Shown piece after piece: positions 14,860-23,200 of a stretch of 24,192 bases of DNA. The stretch is taken from positions 1 through 24,192 of the forward strand of contig JBIOWF010000235.1 of NCBI GenBank assembly GCA_044868295.1, written 5' to 3'. Positions within the stretch are counted from its first letter, which is position 1; each line of letters begins with the position of its first letter. Position numbers and translations under genes: made by a program. The stretch comes from JBIOWF01 sp044868295 (GTDB taxonomy: Bacteria > Actinomycetota > Actinomycetes > Streptosporangiales > Streptosporangiaceae). Under the pieces are notes generated by a model. It was not told the origin of the DNA and did not search any database. It worked only from the letters and a program-made list of their open reading frames with translations.

Positions 14860-16611
14860 GTGGACGCAGGGCATCGCGTGGCGGGCAGGTACCACCTGCT
14901 CGAGCCCATCGGCCGCGGCGGCATGGGCGTCGTCTGGCGTGCCCATGACGAACTTCTGGACCGCGCGGTGGCGGTCAAGGAGGTCCTGCACCAGCCGATG
15001 AGCGAGGAGGACCGGGCGGCGTTCAACCGCCGGACCATCCGCGAGGCACGCGCCGCCGGCCGCATCTCCCACCCGAACGTCGTGGTCGTGCACGACGTCA
15101 TCGAGGAGGACGGCCGCCCCTGGATCGTCATGCAGCTGGTCAAGTCGCGCTCGCTCGGCGAGGTCCTGCGCGAGCACGGTCCGCTGCCCCCCGAGCGCGT
15201 CGCCGCCATCGGCCTCCAGGTGCTCGACGCCCTGTGCACGGCGCATGCCGCCGGAGTGCTCCATCGCGACGTCAAGCCGGAGAACGTGCTGCTCACGGCC
15301 GACAACCGGGTCGTCCTCACCGACTTCGGCATCGCCACCATGCCCGAGGGGGCCGGGCTGACCATGACGGGCGGCATCGTCGGCACCCCGGCGTTCATGC
15401 CGCCCGAGCGGCTCAACGGCCATCCCGCCACGCCCGAATCCGATCTGTGGTCCCTTGGCGCCACCCTCTACGCCGCCGTTGAGGGCAGGTCGCCGTATGA
15501 CCGCAATTCGCCGATCGCGACCATGGCGGCGGTGCTCCACAACGAGCCCGATCCACCCCGCCTTGCCGGGGCGCTCACCCCCGTGCTGCAAGGCCTGCTG
15601 CGCAAGGATCCCGCCCAGCGGATCGACGTCGTGGAGGCGGCGGAACTCCTCACCGCCGCGACGACCGGGGCCGCCGTCCGGGGATCGCGCGGCCCCGATT
15701 CCATGAGCTCCCACCAGACCGGCGATTTCGTCGATTCCCGGCCACCGGCCCCCCGGTCGGCGGTCCTCACACCGCCACCCGGCTCCGGCCATTTCACCCC
15801 GCCACCGCCCGGCACTGGCCAGTTCACTCCAGCCCCGCCCCATTCTGGGCAGCTTGCCCCGCCACCGCCCGGTTCCGGGCAGTTCGGCGCCCCACAGCGG
15901 ACCATCCCGCCCTGGGGTGCCGCACCGCAGCCGCCCTCGTGGCAGGGCCCGCCGGCCACGATGGCGGAACCGCCCCGCCGCTCGTCCACGGGGCGCGTCA
16001 CGCTGCTCATCCTGCTTCCGGTGCTGCTCGTCTTCATGGGTCTGGGCGGCTGGTACGGCTACCGCAAGTTCATCGCCGGTGCCTCGAACTCGCCCAGCGG
16101 ATCGCCGTCCGTGAACGCCACCTCCCCGACCGCCTCGGCGTCACCGTCCCGGACGGGCGCGCTGCCCGCCGGCTGGACGACGCACCGCGACGAGCTGGGT
16201 TTCTCGATCGCGCTCCCGCCGAACTGGCAGCCGTACGCTCGGGAGGCCACACGCGTCAAGTTCGGCGTCCCGGGTTCCAAGGTGTATCTGATGGTCGATC
16301 TCACCTCCTGGACCGACACCGACCAGGATCCAATGCTCCACATGCAACAACTGGAGCGGAATCCCAAGACCAGGGCGGCTTTCCCGGGCTACCGGCTCAT
16401 CGATCTCTCCACCCGTTCCTATCGGAACAGACCCGCCGCGGACTGGGAGTTCACCTGGCAGGCCGCGAGCGGCACGGCACACGTCCTGGACCGCGCGTTC
16501 GCCACGGCCGACGGACGGGACTTCGCGATCTACTGGCAGACGCCTGACAGCCAATGGGCCAAATGGCTGCCTCATTTCAAGACGTTCACCGCGACATTCC
16601 GCACCCTCTGA
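14860..16611 (+). CDS. Transmembrane Ser/Thr protein kinase 2 with extracytoplasmic C-terminal domain
   Basis: 583 residues. The kinase domain (about 8-265) has GRGGMGVVWRA, Lys40, HRDVKPEN with Asp137 and DFG Asp155. The APE motif reads PPE (181-183). The linker holds four Pro/Gly repeats of the PPPPGSGQFT kind (305-343). A membrane helix at about 380-401 (VTLLILLPVLLVFMGLGGW) leads to a Ser/Thr stalk. The C-terminal domain (435-583) starts LPAGWTTHRDELGFSIALP, has DWEFTWQ and FAIYWQTP, and ends FKTFTATFRTL. It is homologous to that of kinase 1. Start GTG at 14860 follows GGAGGGG by 4 nt and aligns with kinase 3; an upstream in-frame GTG at 14824 lies inside the conserved box and has no ribosome site. 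The kinase domain is closer to kinase 3 than to kinase 1. Confidence 0.93.
   Translation: MDAGHRVAGRYHLLEPIGRGGMGVVWRAHDELLDRAVAVKEVLHQPMSEEDRAAFNRRTIREARAAGRISHPNVVVVHDVIEEDGRPWIVMQLVKSRSLGEVLREHGPLPPERVAAIGLQVLDALCTAHAAGVLHRDVKPENVLLTADNRVVLTDFGIATMPEGAGLTMTGGIVGTPAFMPPERLNGHPATPESDLWSLGATLYAAVEGRSPYDRNSPIATMAAVLHNEPDPPRLAGALTPVLQGLLRKDPAQRIDVVEAAELLTAATTGAAVRGSRGPDSMSSHQTGDFVDSRPPAPRSAVLTPPPGSGHFTPPPPGTGQFTPAPPHSGQLAPPPPGSGQFGAPQRTIPPWGAAPQPPSWQGPPATMAEPPRRSSTGRVTLLILLPVLLVFMGLGGWYGYRKFIAGASNSPSGSPSVNATSPTASASPSRTGALPAGWTTHRDELGFSIALPPNWQPYAREATRVKFGVPGSKVYLMVDLTSWTDTDQDPMLHMQQLERNPKTRAAFPGYRLIDLSTRSYRNRPAADWEFTWQAASGTAHVLDRAFATADGRDFAIYWQTPDSQWAKWLPHFKTFTATFRTL
15772..15888 (+). repeat. 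27/30-nt Pro-Gly repeats in kinase 2 linker
   Basis: One 27-nt and three 30-nt units encode PPPGSGHFT, PPPPGTGQFT, PAPPHSGQLA and PPPPGSGQFG just before the membrane segment. They make a flexible, proline-rich juxtamembrane linker unlike the Lys/Ala-rich one of kinase 1. Confidence 0.8.
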
Positions 16612-16632
16612 TCAAACCTCCCAGAACCGGAT

Positions 16633-16677
16633 AAATAACCATTTTTCGGTCCAGGTAGCGGGCCTGTGGGACGATTC
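16633..16677 (+). promoter_or_regulatory. Duplicated intergenic segment with kinase-cluster box, copy 3
   Basis: This is the counterpart of 14791-14835, ending with GTGGGACGATTC (16666-16677), 26 nt before the kinase 3 start. Here the AAATAACC block lies downstream of the kinase 2 stop codon, whereas upstream of kinase 2 the same block contains the end of the kinase 1 reading frame. This marks it as a duplicated unit border. Confidence 0.6.
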
Positions 16678-16703
16678 CTCTTGACTTGGCGAAGGGGGAG
16701 AAG

Positions 16704-17903
16704 TTGAACGCGGGACGTCACGTGGCGGGCAGATATCGCCTCCTCGAAAGCATCGGCCAGGGGGGCATGGGAGTCGTCTGGCGTGCCCATGACGAACTGC
16801 TGGACCGGGCCGTCGCGGTCAAGGAGGTCCGTCACCAGCCGATGAGCGAGAAGGACCGGGCCGCGTTCAACCGCCGGACCATCCGCGAGGCACGCGCCGC
16901 CGGCCGCCTCTCCCACCCGAACGTCGTAGTGATCCACGACGTCATCGAGGAGGACGGCCGCCCCTGGATCGTCATGCAGCTGATCGAGGCCCGCTCTCTG
17001 GGCGATGTGCTGCGCGACCACGGTCCGCTGATCCCCGAGCGGGCGGCCGCCATCGGCCTCCAGGTGCTCGAGGCCCTCTGCACCGCGCACACCGCCGGAG
17101 TGCTGCACCGCGACGTCAAGCCGGAGAACGTGCTGGTCCGCGCGGACGGCCGGGTCGTGCTGACCGATTTCGGCATCGCCACCATGCCCGAGGAGCCCGG
17201 GCTGACCATGACCGGCAGCGTCATCGGCACCCCGGCGTACATGCCTCCCGAACGGCTCCACGGCGCACCCGCGACGCCCGAGTCCGATCTGTGGTCACTC
17301 GGAGCGACCCTCTACGCCGCGGTCGAGGGCAAATCTCCGTTCGAGCGAGGGTCGGCCGCCGCGACCATGGCCGCCGTGCTCAGCGAGGAGCCCGAACCAT
17401 CCCCTCGCGCCGGACCACTCGCCGAGGTCATCGAGGGATTGCTGCGCAAGGACCCCACGCAGCGGATCGACATCTCGGAAACCATGGATCTCCTCACCGC
17501 CATCGCGGCCGGCTACGACGAACCCCAGCGACCACGGGGTACCGCGAGCGTCGTCGCCGCACGCCCCCGGGGGCGGCACGCCATCGCCGCGCCGACCGCC
17601 GTGGAATCCACACCCACGCCCCCGAAAACACGAGTCGCCACCCTCACGGCGGACGCGAGCCCGGCACCGCCGGACATTCGACCCGAGCCACCGGCCGAAC
17701 CCGGACCAAGCTCTGAGCCTGAGCCGGATGGCGGGAGGCGTCCCATGGCCCGCCGTCCGGTGAGGAACGGCAACCGGGAACAGTCCCGGCGCGTTCCCGT
17801 GGGCGGACGAAACGTCACGATTTTCTGGATGACACGCCGGGACAGGTGGTCCAGGGAGCACTCCTACCTGGCACCCTTCCTCAACACATTCCAGCTCACG
17901 TAA
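16704..17903 (+). CDS. Ser/Thr protein kinase 3, lacking membrane segment and most of the sensor domain
   Basis: 399 residues. The kinase domain (about 8-265) is intact: GQGGMGVVWRA, Lys40, HRDVKPEN with Asp137, DFG Asp155, and PPE instead of APE. A ~100-residue Pro/Arg-rich tail follows with no membrane helix, so the protein is predicted to be cytoplasmic. The final 30 residues (370-399, NVTIFWMTRRDRW to TFQLT) line up with the last 30 of kinases 1 and 2 (AIYWxTPxxxW...TFTATF). An internal deletion therefore probably removed the membrane segment and most of the C-terminal domain while keeping frame. The start TTG at 16704 aligns with kinase 2 and follows GGGGGAG by 3-4 nt; an in-frame TTG at 16686 is the alternative. 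It ends 14 nt from the convergent rluD. Confidence 0.9.
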   Translation: MNAGRHVAGRYRLLESIGQGGMGVVWRAHDELLDRAVAVKEVRHQPMSEKDRAAFNRRTIREARAAGRLSHPNVVVIHDVIEEDGRPWIVMQLIEARSLGDVLRDHGPLIPERAAAIGLQVLEALCTAHTAGVLHRDVKPENVLVRADGRVVLTDFGIATMPEEPGLTMTGSVIGTPAYMPPERLHGAPATPESDLWSLGATLYAAVEGKSPFERGSAAATMAAVLSEEPEPSPRAGPLAEVIEGLLRKDPTQRIDISETMDLLTAIAAGYDEPQRPRGTASVVAARPRGRHAIAAPTAVESTPTPPKTRVATLTADASPAPPDIRPEPPAEPGPSSEPEPDGGRRPMARRPVRNGNREQSRRVPVGGRNVTIFWMTRRDRWSREHSYLAPFLNTFQLT

Positions 17904-17917
17904 GGCGGATCAACGGA

Positions 17918-18847
17918 TCAGCCGTCCGTATCGATGAGGCGGAGGGCGCGGGCCAGATCTTCGGGGTATTCGCTGGTGAACGAGACCCACTCGCCGGTCG
18001 TGGGGTGGTCGAAGGCGAGCGAGACCGCGTGCAGCCACTGCCGGGTCACCCCGAGCCGCGCGGCCAGCGTGGGATCGGCGCCGTACATCAGGTCGCCGAC
18101 GCAGGGATGCCGCAGCGCCGCCATGTGCACCCGGATCTGGTGGGTCCGGCCGGTCTCCAGCTTGATGTCGAGCAGGGACGCCGCCCGGAACGCCTCAAGG
18201 GTGTCGTAGTGGGTGACCGAGTCCTTGCCGCCCGCGACGACCGCGAACCGGCCGTCCCCGGACGGGTGCCGGTCGATCGGAGCGTCCACCGTGCCGCGGA
18301 GGGGGTCCATGTGGCCCTGCACCAGCGCGTGGTAGCGCTTGTCGACCGTACGTTCCTTGAACGCGCGCTTGAGCTGCGAATAGGCGAATTCGCTCTTGGC
18401 GACGACCATCGCACCTGTGGTGTTCGCGTCGAGGCGGTGGACGATGCCCTGGCGCTCGGCGGCGCCGCTGGTCGCGATCCGGTGGCCCGCCCCCAGCAGG
18501 CCGCCGATCACCGTCGGCCCGGTCCAGCCGACGGTCGGGTGAGCGGCCACGCCGATCGGCTTGTTCACCACGACGATGTCGTCGTCCTCGTAGATGATCG
18601 TCATCCCCGGGACCGGCTCGGCGACGGGCATCGGCGTCGTGGGCGGCGGCGGGATGGTCACGTCCAGCCAGGCCCCGGCGTGGACCCGGTCGGACTTGGC
18701 CGCGACCGAGCCGTCGAGCAGCACTTCGCCGGAGCCGATCAGCTCGGCGGCGCGGGTCCGGGAGAAGCCGAACAGCCGGGCCAGGGCGGCGTCGAGGCGC
18801 TCGCCCTCCAGGCCGTCGGGGACGGGCAGGCTCCGCTGGTCACCCAT
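17918..18847 (-). CDS. rluD: RluD-family 23S rRNA pseudouridine synthase
   Basis: 309 residues. An N-terminal S4 RNA-binding domain (LEGERLDAALARLFGFSR, then AAELIGSGEVLLDG) precedes the RluA/RluD catalytic domain. The catalytic Asp140 is in HRLDANTTG (usually HRLDKDTSG). Further family blocks are VVNKPIGVAAHP, ETGRTHQIRVH and HPCVGDLMYG. It isomerises uridines in 23S rRNA (helix 69 in RluD); exact target sites are inferred. ATG at 18847 has GGGGAG 7 nt upstream and overlaps the end of lspA by 8 nt, indicating translational coupling. The frame remains open further upstream but that part reads across lspA. Confidence 0.93.
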   Translation of the reverse strand: MGDQRSLPVPDGLEGERLDAALARLFGFSRTRAAELIGSGEVLLDGSVAAKSDRVHAGAWLDVTIPPPPTTPMPVAEPVPGMTIIYEDDDIVVVNKPIGVAAHPTVGWTGPTVIGGLLGAGHRIATSGAAERQGIVHRLDANTTGAMVVAKSEFAYSQLKRAFKERTVDKRYHALVQGHMDPLRGTVDAPIDRHPSGDGRFAVVAGGKDSVTHYDTLEAFRAASLLDIKLETGRTHQIRVHMAALRHPCVGDLMYGADPTLAARLGVTRQWLHAVSLAFDHPTTGEWVSFTSEYPEDLARALRLIDTDG

Positions 18848-19382
18848 CGGCTTGCTCCCCGGTCTGCCGCGTGCCGTCGATCTGGTAGCCGCGCCAGGCG
18901 AGCAACACCGCGAGGATGCCGCCGCACACGACGGCCGAGTCGGCGACATTGAAGATCGGGAAATTCGTCGCCGGGAAGACCTGGACGAAGTCGACCACGT
19001 GCCCCTGCAACGGCGCCGGGGAGCGGAAGATGCGGTCGGTGAGGTTGCCCGCGGCCCCGGCGAGCAGCAGGCCCAGGTCGATCGCCCAGGGCAGGCTGCG
19101 CAGCTGCCGGGCCGTACGGATGATCGCGAAGACGACCCCGCCGGCGATCAAGGTGAATACGATCGTCATGCCGGTGCCGATGCTGAACGCGGCCCCGGGA
19201 TTGCGGATCACGGTCAGCAGCAGCACGCCGGGAATGAGCTCGATGGGGTCCTTGTGCTCCAGGAACGCGACCACCAGCATCTTGCTGACCAGGTCGAGCA
19301 CGTAGACCACCACGGCCACCGCGGCGAGCACGGCGATCCGCCGTGCGCGGACCGGGCGCTCGCCGCCGTCACCTTCACTCAG
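18840..19382 (-). CDS. lspA: Lipoprotein signal peptidase (signal peptidase II), probable CTG start
   Basis: About 180 residues, four membrane helices. It cleaves lipoprotein signal peptides before the lipid-modified Cys at the membrane. The catalytic Asp pair is visible: Asp116 in GNLTDRIFR and Asp148 in NVADSAVV. Also present are LDLVSKMLV in helix 1 and RNPGAAFS after it. The best ribosome site, GGAGGA with 6 nt spacing, points to CTG at 19382, which overlaps the TGA of the preceding gene as CTGA. In-frame GTGs exist at 19406 and 19478, but deep inside that gene and without a good site. The protein from CTG has the usual LspA length. It is the middle gene of a tight three-gene operon, overlapping rluD by 8 nt. 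Confidence 0.9.
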   Translation of the reverse strand: MSEGDGGERPVRARRIAVLAAVAVVVYVLDLVSKMLVVAFLEHKDPIELIPGVLLLTVIRNPGAAFSIGTGMTIVFTLIAGGVVFAIIRTARQLRSLPWAIDLGLLLAGAAGNLTDRIFRSPAPLQGHVVDFVQVFPATNFPIFNVADSAVVCGGILAVLLAWRGYQIDGTRQTGEQADG

Positions 19383-19774
19383 CGGCGTTCCTCCCGCTGC
19401 TTGCACGCTACGCAAAGCGTCGCCCTCGGGAACGCCTGAAGGCGTTCCTTGCCGATCGGCTTGTGGCACGATTCGCACACTCCGTAAGTCCCTGCGGCGA
19501 TGCGGGCGATCGCCCGCTCGTTCTGCGCGAGCAGGTCGCGCGCATTCAGGGTAAGGGCGATCTCACGCTCTCGCTCATACGTCTTCGCTCCGGCGTCCGC
19601 GGGATCGTCGCCCGCCCCCTCACTCGCGTTGCCCGCCGCAAGCTCGGCCTCAGCACGTGAGATGTCGGCGGTGAGCTCCGCGATCTCATGCTGGAGCCGC
19701 TCGTGCACCTCGGCGAGCTCGTCGTCGGACCAGGTGTCTCCGCTGTTTGCGGTTCTCGCCGCGCGCGTGGCCAT
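19379..19774 (-). CDS. DksA/TraR-type zinc-finger protein
   Basis: 131 residues. An N-terminal coiled-coil hairpin (about 17-95) and a C-terminal four-Cys zinc finger (Cys100, Cys103, Cys121, Cys124; CESCHKPIGKERLQAFPRA) define the family. The hairpin tip carries DPADAG with Asp57 and Asp60, matching the DxxD of E. coli DksA that reaches into the RNA polymerase secondary channel, though the following Ala is Gly. A role in RNA polymerase control is inferred from the family. ATG at 19774 follows AGGAGG by 4 nt; a GTG/ATG-type start further up would lie before the ribosome site. A sigma70-type promoter sits at 19814-19842. It is the first gene of the operon with lspA and rluD. Confidence 0.92.
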   Translation of the reverse strand: MATRAARTANSGDTWSDDELAEVHERLQHEIAELTADISRAEAELAAGNASEGAGDDPADAGAKTYEREREIALTLNARDLLAQNERAIARIAAGTYGVCESCHKPIGKERLQAFPRATLCVACKQREERR

Positions 19775-19813
19775 AGGGCCTCCTAGCTGATCAAGCACGT
19801 GAGCAGTCCGGGC

Positions 19814-19842
19814 AGCATAGGTCGCTGATAACGGATCGGCAA
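19814..19842 (-). promoter_or_regulatory. Housekeeping-type promoter of the dksA/traR-lspA-rluD operon
   Basis: On the minus strand TTGCCG (19842-19837) and TATGCT (19819-19814) are separated by exactly 17 nt. This is a good match to the actinomycete main sigma factor pattern. The predicted transcript starts near 19807 and reaches the ATG at 19774 after about 30 nt, with AGGAGG in between. Confidence 0.7.
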
Positions 19843-20011
19843 ACGACTCGCCGACGGTTTTACCCCGTCCATAGCCGGACCGCGTGTTCGGCCCGCTGCT
19901 TCTCGCACTGTTCTCGCACTGACAACAATCGCGGTGTCACCGAATGTTCCGCATCGGACGGGAAGTCCTGTGGGTGTCTCTGCGTTATCTTGGAAACCGC
20001 AAGGCGCTGAA

Positions 20012-20242
20012 GGGGACGAGTACCTCCGTACCCACTCGCAGGAGCGACCCGGGGACGGTGCGAGCCCGGGGCGAGCCACGGAGAGAAGATCACCCCTGAG
20101 CCGCCGGAAGAAAGGCTCACCAGCCGAGTAGAACCGGCCGCGACCCAAATGAGAGGGCGTCCCCCGACGGGCGTCAAGAGGGGTGGTACCGCGGAGCCGT
20201 CCGGCTTCGTCCCTTCACGCCATGTCAGCCACGCGTGGAGGG
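20012..20242 (+). promoter_or_regulatory. Ile-specific T-box riboswitch in the ileS leader
   Basis: Stem I closes with GGGG (20012-20015) and CCCC (20093-20096). The AGTA of the specifier bulge is at 20019-20022, followed by CTCCGT (20024-20029) pairing with ACGGAG (20078-20083). The opposite strand reads AGAAG then ATC (20089-20091) and A, so the specifier codon is ATC for isoleucine. The T-box itself is GGGTGGTACCGCGG (20181-20194). Its bulge TGGT fits the ACCA end of uncharged tRNA(Ile). Uncharged tRNA binding should raise ileS expression. The mechanism is translational: no T-run terminator is present, and the downstream hairpin hides the ribosome site. Confidence 0.93.
20211..20242 (+). 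promoter_or_regulatory. Sequestrator hairpin covering the ileS Shine-Dalgarno
   Basis: CCCTTCACGC (20211-20220) pairs over 10 bp (one G-U) with GCGTGGAGGG (20233-20242), which contains the ileS ribosome site GGAGG. In the alternative fold CCCTTC pairs with GAGGGG, the 5' arm of the T-box helix, while GCGGAGCCG pairs with CGGCTTCGT. The two states are mutually exclusive, which gives the switch. Confidence 0.8.
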
Positions 20243-20254
20243 TCCCGCCCGACG

Positions 20255-23200
20255 ATGTCTTCCCACTATTTCCGCTCTCTTCCCGCGCAGGTCGATCTGC
20301 CGGCCCTCGAACGCGAGGTGCTCGAACACTGGCGGGACGGGAAGGTGTTCGAGCGCTCCCTGGAGCAGAACGCGGACGGCCCGTCCTGGGTCTTCTACGA
20401 GGGCCCGCCCACGGCCAACGGCATGCCCGGCGTGCACCACGTGGAGGCCCGCGTCTTCAAGGACGTCTTCCCCCGCTACAAGTCCATGCAGGGCTACCAC
20501 GTGCCGCGCAAGGCGGGCTGGGACTGCCACGGGCTGCCCGTCGAGGTCGCGGTCGAGAAGGAGCTCGGCCTCTCCGGCAAGCCCGAGATCGAGGCGTACG
20601 GCATCGCCGAGTTCAACGCGAAGTGCCGCGAGTCCGTCCTGCGGCACGTCGACGCGTTCGAGGAGATGACCGAGCGGATGGGCTACTGGGTCGACATGTC
20701 CCAGGCCTACCGCACGATGGACCCGCAGTACGTCGAGGCGGTCTGGTGGTCGCTGAAGACCATCTGGGACAAGAATCTGCTGTTCCGCGACTTCCGCATC
20801 ACGCCCTACTGCCCGCGCTGCGGCACCGGGCTGTCCGACCACGAGCTGGGCCAGCCGGGCGGGTACGAGACCGTCACCAGCCCGTCGGTCTACGTCCGGA
20901 TGCCCGCCACGTCCGGCCCGCTGGCCGAGCTCGGCGCGGCCTTCCTGGTGTGGACGACGACGCCGTGGACCCTCGTGTCCAACACGGCGGTGGCCGTGCA
21001 TCCCGATGTGACCTACGTGGCCGCGCGGCGCGGCGACGAGGTGCTCGTGGTGGCCGAGCCGCTCCTCAACCGGGTCCTCGGCGAGGACGCGCAGGTCGTG
21101 GCCACCTTCCGCGGCGCCGACCTGGAGCGCACGACCTACGCGCGCCCGTTCGACCTGGTAGAGATCCCCGGCGCGCACTACGTCGTGCTGGGCGACTACG
21201 TGACCGTCGAGGACGGCACCGGCCTGGTCCACCAGGCTCCGGCGTTCGGCGCCGACGACATGACCGTCTGCAAGCGGTACGGCATGCCGGTGGTCAACCC
21301 GATCGGCCCGGACGGGCGCTTTCTGCCCGAGGTGCCTCTCGTGGGCGGGCTGTTCTTCAAGGACGCCGACGAGCCGCTCACGGACGACCTGCGCGAGCGA
21401 GGCCTGCTCTTCCGCGGCGAGCACTTCGAGCACAGCTACCCCCACTGCTGGCGCTGCCACACGGCGCTGCTCTACTACGCGCTCCCCTCCTGGTACATCA
21501 GGACCACCGCGATCAAGGACCAGCTCCTCGCCGAGAACGAGCGGACCAACTGGTTCCCCGAGACGATCAAGAACGGCCGGTACGGCGAGTGGCTGCGGGG
21601 CAACGTGGACTGGGCGCTGTCCCGGTCCCGCTACTGGGGCACGCCCCTGCCGCTGTGGGTCTGCTCGGCGGACGACTCGCACGTGACCTGCGTCGGGTCG
21701 CTCAAGGAGCTGGGCGAGCACGCGGGCCGGGATCTCTCGGCGCTCGACCCGCACCGGCCGTACGTCGACGATGTCACCTTCGCGTGCCCGGAGTGCGGCG
21801 CCGAGGCGCACCGGGTGCCCGACGTCATCGACGTCTGGTACGACTCCGGCGCCATGCCGTTCGCCCAGTGGGGCGCGCCGCACGTCAACGAGGACATCTT
21901 CGAGAAGTCCTACCCGGGCCAGTTCATCTGCGAGGCGATCGACCAGACCCGCGGCTGGTTCTACTCGATGATGGCGGTCGGCACGCTGGTGTTCGGCCGG
22001 TCGTCGTACGAGAACGTGCTCTGCCTGGGCCTGATCCTGGCGGAGGACGGCCGCAAGATGAGCAAGCATCTGGGCAACGTGCTGCGGCCCATGCCGCTCA
22101 TGGAGGAGCACGGGGCGGACTCCCTGCGCTGGTACATGGCCACGTCCGGCTCGCCCTGGGCGCCCCGGCGGATCGGCCACGGCGCGCTGGAGGAGATCGT
22201 CCGCAAGGTGTTGCGGACCTACTGGAGCACCGCGTCGTTCTTCACGCTCTACGCCAACGCGGCGTCGTGGTCCCCCTCGATGCTCTCGCAGGCCCCCGCG
22301 CACGGCGAGCGCCCGCTGATCGACCGGTGGGTGCTGGGAGAGCTGCACCGGACGGTGGCCGAGGTGACCGCGTCGCTGGACGTGTTCGACACGGCCAAGG
22401 TCGGGCGACGCCTGACGGAGTTCTTGGACGACCTGTCCAACTGGTACGTCCGCCGGTCCCGCCGCCGATTCTGGTCCGGCGAAGCCGTCGCGTTCGCCAC
22501 GCTCTACGAGTGCCTGGAGACGGTCACCCGGCTGATGGCGCCCCTGGTGCCGTTCGTCACCGACTACGTCTGGGACGTGCTGCGCGGGACGGGCGGCGAG
22601 GTCGGCGCCCCTCCGTCGGTGCATCTGGCGACGTGGCCGACCGTCGACGGCGCGCTGCTCGACCCGGCCCTGTCGGACCAGATGGCGCTGGTCCGCCGCC
22701 TGGTCGACCTGGGCCGTTCGGCCCGCGCCTCGTCGTCGGTCAAGACCCGCCAGCGGCTCGGCCGCGCGCTGATCGCCGCTCCCGGCTGGGCGGCGCTTCC
22801 CGGCGAGCTGCGCGATCTGATCGCCGACGAGCTGAACGTCGAGTCCCTGCATGACATGTCCGGATTCTCGGCCGATCTGGTGACTTTCACCGTCAAGCCG
22901 AACTTCCGGGCGCTGGGCAAACGGTTCGGCTCCCAGACCAAGCTGGTCGCCGCCGCCGTCACCGCGGCCGACCCGGCCGCCCTGGCCCAGGCCCTCAGGT
23001 CCGGTACGGCTGCCGCCGTCGAGGCCGGAGAGCTCGGCACGGTCGAGCTCGGCCCGGACGACGTGATCATCACTGAGCAGCCGAAGTCCGGCTGGGCGGT
23101 AGAGACCGGCGCGGTGGACACCGGGACGGGCGAGACGGTGGCACTGGATTTGACGATCACCGACGAACTGCGCCGCGCCGGCCTGGTCCGCGACGCGATC

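Noticed and set aside
19921..20011. Promoter of the ileS leader around TTATCT at 19985
   Set aside because: The -10-like hexamer has no acceptable -35 partner at 16-19 nt, so I do not list it as a feature.
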